The notes under the pieces were generated by a model that did no database searches, was not told where the DNA came from, and worked only from the letters and a program-made list of their open reading frames with translations. The translations under genes and the position numbers were made by a program. A stretch of DNA of 64,000 nucleotides from Branchiostoma belcheri (lineage: Eukaryota; Chordata; Leptocardii; Amphioxiformes; Branchiostomatidae): NCBI RefSeq assembly GCF_001625305.1, contig NW_017804076.1, positions 1,184,307 through 1,248,306 on the forward strand. Direction: 5' to 3'. Shown here one piece after another: positions 61,881 to 64,000 of the stretch. Position 1 is the stretch's first letter. Each line of letters starts with the position of its first letter.

Positions 61881-63022
61881 AAGGTATTGTTATTCAAGAC
61901 AAGTGTGTAACATATAATGTTGTATAGTTAGGTGGCTGCTGACTGATGGTGACTCCTGTCTGGACCTGGTGATTTGAAGACACCAGAGGAATGTAAGGTG
62001 AGAAAAATCTGTATTTTGTATTCTACCTACCATTTACTATAGCTAATGATGTTATTTGAGACAAGTGTGTAACTTATAATGTTGTAAAGTTAAGTGGCTG
62101 CTGACTGATGCTGACTCCTGTCTGAACCTGGCAAGAGAAGATTGGACCAGACCAGACCTGGTGATTTGAAGACACCAGATGAATATAAGGTGAGAAAAAT
62201 CTGTATTCTGTATTTTACCTACCATTTACTTGGTAGTATTTGAGACAGGTGTGTAACTTGTAATGTCTGAATAGTTAGGTGACTGCTGACTGATGCTGAC
62301 TCCTGTCTGAACCTGACAAGAGACGATTGAACTAGACTGGACCAGGTGATTTGAAGACTCCAGATGAGTATTAGGTGAGAAAAATATAAATTCTGCAATC
62401 TACTTACCATTTACCTTGTGTGTTTTAAACAAATATGTAACATATAATGTTGTATAGTTAGGTGGCTGCTGACTAATGCAGTAGTGAAGACTCCTGTCTG
62501 AACCGGACAAGAGAAGATTGGACCAGACCTGGTGATTTGAAGACTCCAGAAGAACATTAGGTGAGAAAAATCTAAATTCTGCAATTTACTTTACCATTTA
62601 CCTGGTGTGTTTTTAAACAAATATGTGACATATAATGTTGTATAGTTAGGTGGCTGCTGACTGATGCTGACAAGAGAAGAGAGCAGACCAGGTGCACGTA
62701 ATTTGAAGACCCGAGAGTGAGATGACGGCATCCACAGGTGAGATTACACTTACCAAAATCCATATGGTTCTAACACTCTTCACTTAGCTCTTGCAGTTCA
62801 CAGAAAAAATCCTTTAACAGTCAATTCAGTGTTTTTTTGCATCACACTAATTATCCTTTCATATTGTGTAAAAGGTGTGTCCTGAGGGTCAGCTGTCCTG
62901 ACTGGACATAGAAGAAACCTGTGATGATGGTGGTGACTCCTGTCTAAACCAGAGCAGACAAGTTCAGCAAACCAGTCGACTTCAAGACACAGAGTGAAGT
63001 GCAGAATCTGTACAGGTGAGAC
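61881..63022 (+). repeat. Tandem array of about 185-bp exon-like units
   Basis: Units begin AGGTGGCTGCTGACTGATG or near it at about 61929, 62092, 62277, 62460 and 62648, with a shortened sixth unit from about 62885. Each continues with GACTCCTGTCTGAACC and TGATTTGAAGACACCAGA, then a donor-like AAG/GTGAGAAAAAT or CAG/GTGAGA. Each also has TAG before GTGGCTG, which could serve as a weak acceptor. All three frames contain stops within a unit, so the units would be non-coding exons. Confidence 0.85.
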
Positions 63023-63348
63023 AATGGCTCACAACTTGGATCCTTTCTTGGATAATGTGAAGAATTCTGAGGATGAACATGTTTCCTGTAACCAGTAGTG
63101 ATGTGCAGAAACAACTTTTTACAGTCTAAAACTTTCTATATCTATTGAAGTAAGGGATAGTTCATATATATGATCTTATCGTTACTTAGCTCATTCAGTG
63201 TTGCCTGGAGATGTTTTTTTTGCATCACAATAATTATCCTTTCAATTTTAAACAATTTCTAAAATCAAACCTTGCGTGTTGTGTGACACATTCTAGCAAG
63301 GCCAGTTACTGCTGTCAATATACTGACTTTTGTTTCTCTGTCTTCAAG

Positions 63349-63432
63349 ATGTGGACCTGGAGACAAGGTTGGAGCTTGATGGGAGGAAGAACTCTTTTAT
63401 CGGCAGAGCTGTGTGAAAGAAGATGGGGAGTT
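63349..63432 (+). other. Possible spliced exon near the window's right end
   Basis: A good acceptor (TTTCTCTGTCTTCAAG at 63348) and donor (GGAGTT/GTGAGT at 63433) bound 84 nt. One frame opens with ATG (MWTWRQGWSLMGGRTLLSA) and stays open. A second frame reads VDLETRLELDGRKNSFIGRA before a stop. I recognise neither. It may be the first coding exon of a gene continuing beyond the window. 63433-64000 shows nothing else clear. Confidence 0.3.
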
Positions 63433-64000
63433 GTGAGTATGGTTTCTTTGTTAACAAAGACAACACTCCACACTCACACTTGCATTTCTCTCTTCTATGC
63501 CCACTTCATTCACTCTACTGTCTAGGGGTCCGCATACCCTTTTCTGTGAGCAATTTTACCCCATTATTAATCGTAGCTGGCCGCTTTTGTTCGATGTTAA
63601 CCAATTGTCTGAAAATTCTTCCCAAAGTGTAATTCGTCACCCTAATTGCAATTAGGATGTTATTTGTTAGCCTGAATTGATCTTAAGATTCATTGAAAAA
63701 TTCTTTGTATGGTCAACACCAGATTGGAAGACATCCAGTGAATACAACTTAAAGAACATTCCAAAGAAGTTGCTCCCAAAGCCTTAATACAAGAACTTAC
63801 AAGTTAATTTACTATATGACGAGTTAATTGCAGGCCAGCCTGAATTTTCTGTTAAGCCTTGTCGGCCCTCCTAAATTTACTTTTGCCAGGATTCCCCCTG
63901 CAGACCCTCTACTGTCATCACATTTTTATTTCTTCTGTCAAACCTTGTTCTAATTGCACAGTGCATCACACGTTCCTGGACTCGTCTTTTATCCCTTTGG

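Overview
This is a stretch of an animal nuclear genome: split genes with GT-AG introns (two of them GC-AG), long introns packed with short inverted-repeat transposons, a tRNA-derived SINE, LINE scraps and several minisatellites. The proteins align by eye with vertebrate orthologues exon by exon (SNF8, UBR3). The mixture of vertebrate-like gene structure, about 40% GC and dense small MITE families best fits an invertebrate deuterostome, most probably a lancelet (Branchiostoma). That species call is inference; the gene calls do not depend on it.

Layout. (1) 568-5585, minus strand: a seven-exon BTB-BACK-kelch protein of about 591 residues, a likely Cullin-3 substrate adaptor. (2) 6518-13269, plus: SNF8 (VPS22/EAP30), the ESCRT-II core subunit, eight exons, 245 residues, divergent from the kelch gene across about 0.9 kb. 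(3) 13270-18240: non-genic, filled with MITEs and a LINE fragment. (4) 18240-21975, plus: a small transcription unit with an apparent non-coding first exon, two separate single-pass membrane microprotein ORFs of 78 and 56 residues, and a polyadenylation signal. (5) 22178-58090, plus: UBR3, a very large E3 ubiquitin ligase gene of 42 inferred coding exons, about 2,241 residues. (6) 58091-64000: UBR3 3' UTR, repeats, a perfect 94-bp palindromic insertion, and a probable new transcription unit whose exon-like units are tandemly repeated.

Functional theme. Two of the three conserved genes belong to ubiquitin ligation (kelch adaptor, UBR3) and the third sorts ubiquitinated membrane cargo (SNF8). 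This is probably chance neighbourhood rather than an operon-like arrangement.

Most interesting points: a 9-bp-duplication-flanked, long-TIR element inside UBR3 intron 2 that seems to carry the start of a RecQ-like helicase gene (Pack-MULE-like); a 56-residue membrane microprotein whose tail fuses a PKA-type RRAST motif to a PDZ-type C terminus; an 84-bp triplicated splice acceptor plus exon start in UBR3 that stays in frame; a large Gln/Ala-rich UBR3 exon crossed by one reading-frame change; and a 44-bp-arm perfect hairpin insertion with a 9-bp target duplication. No CRISPR array, rRNA or stand-alone tRNA was seen, and I recognised no retrovirus-like or Polinton-like element.
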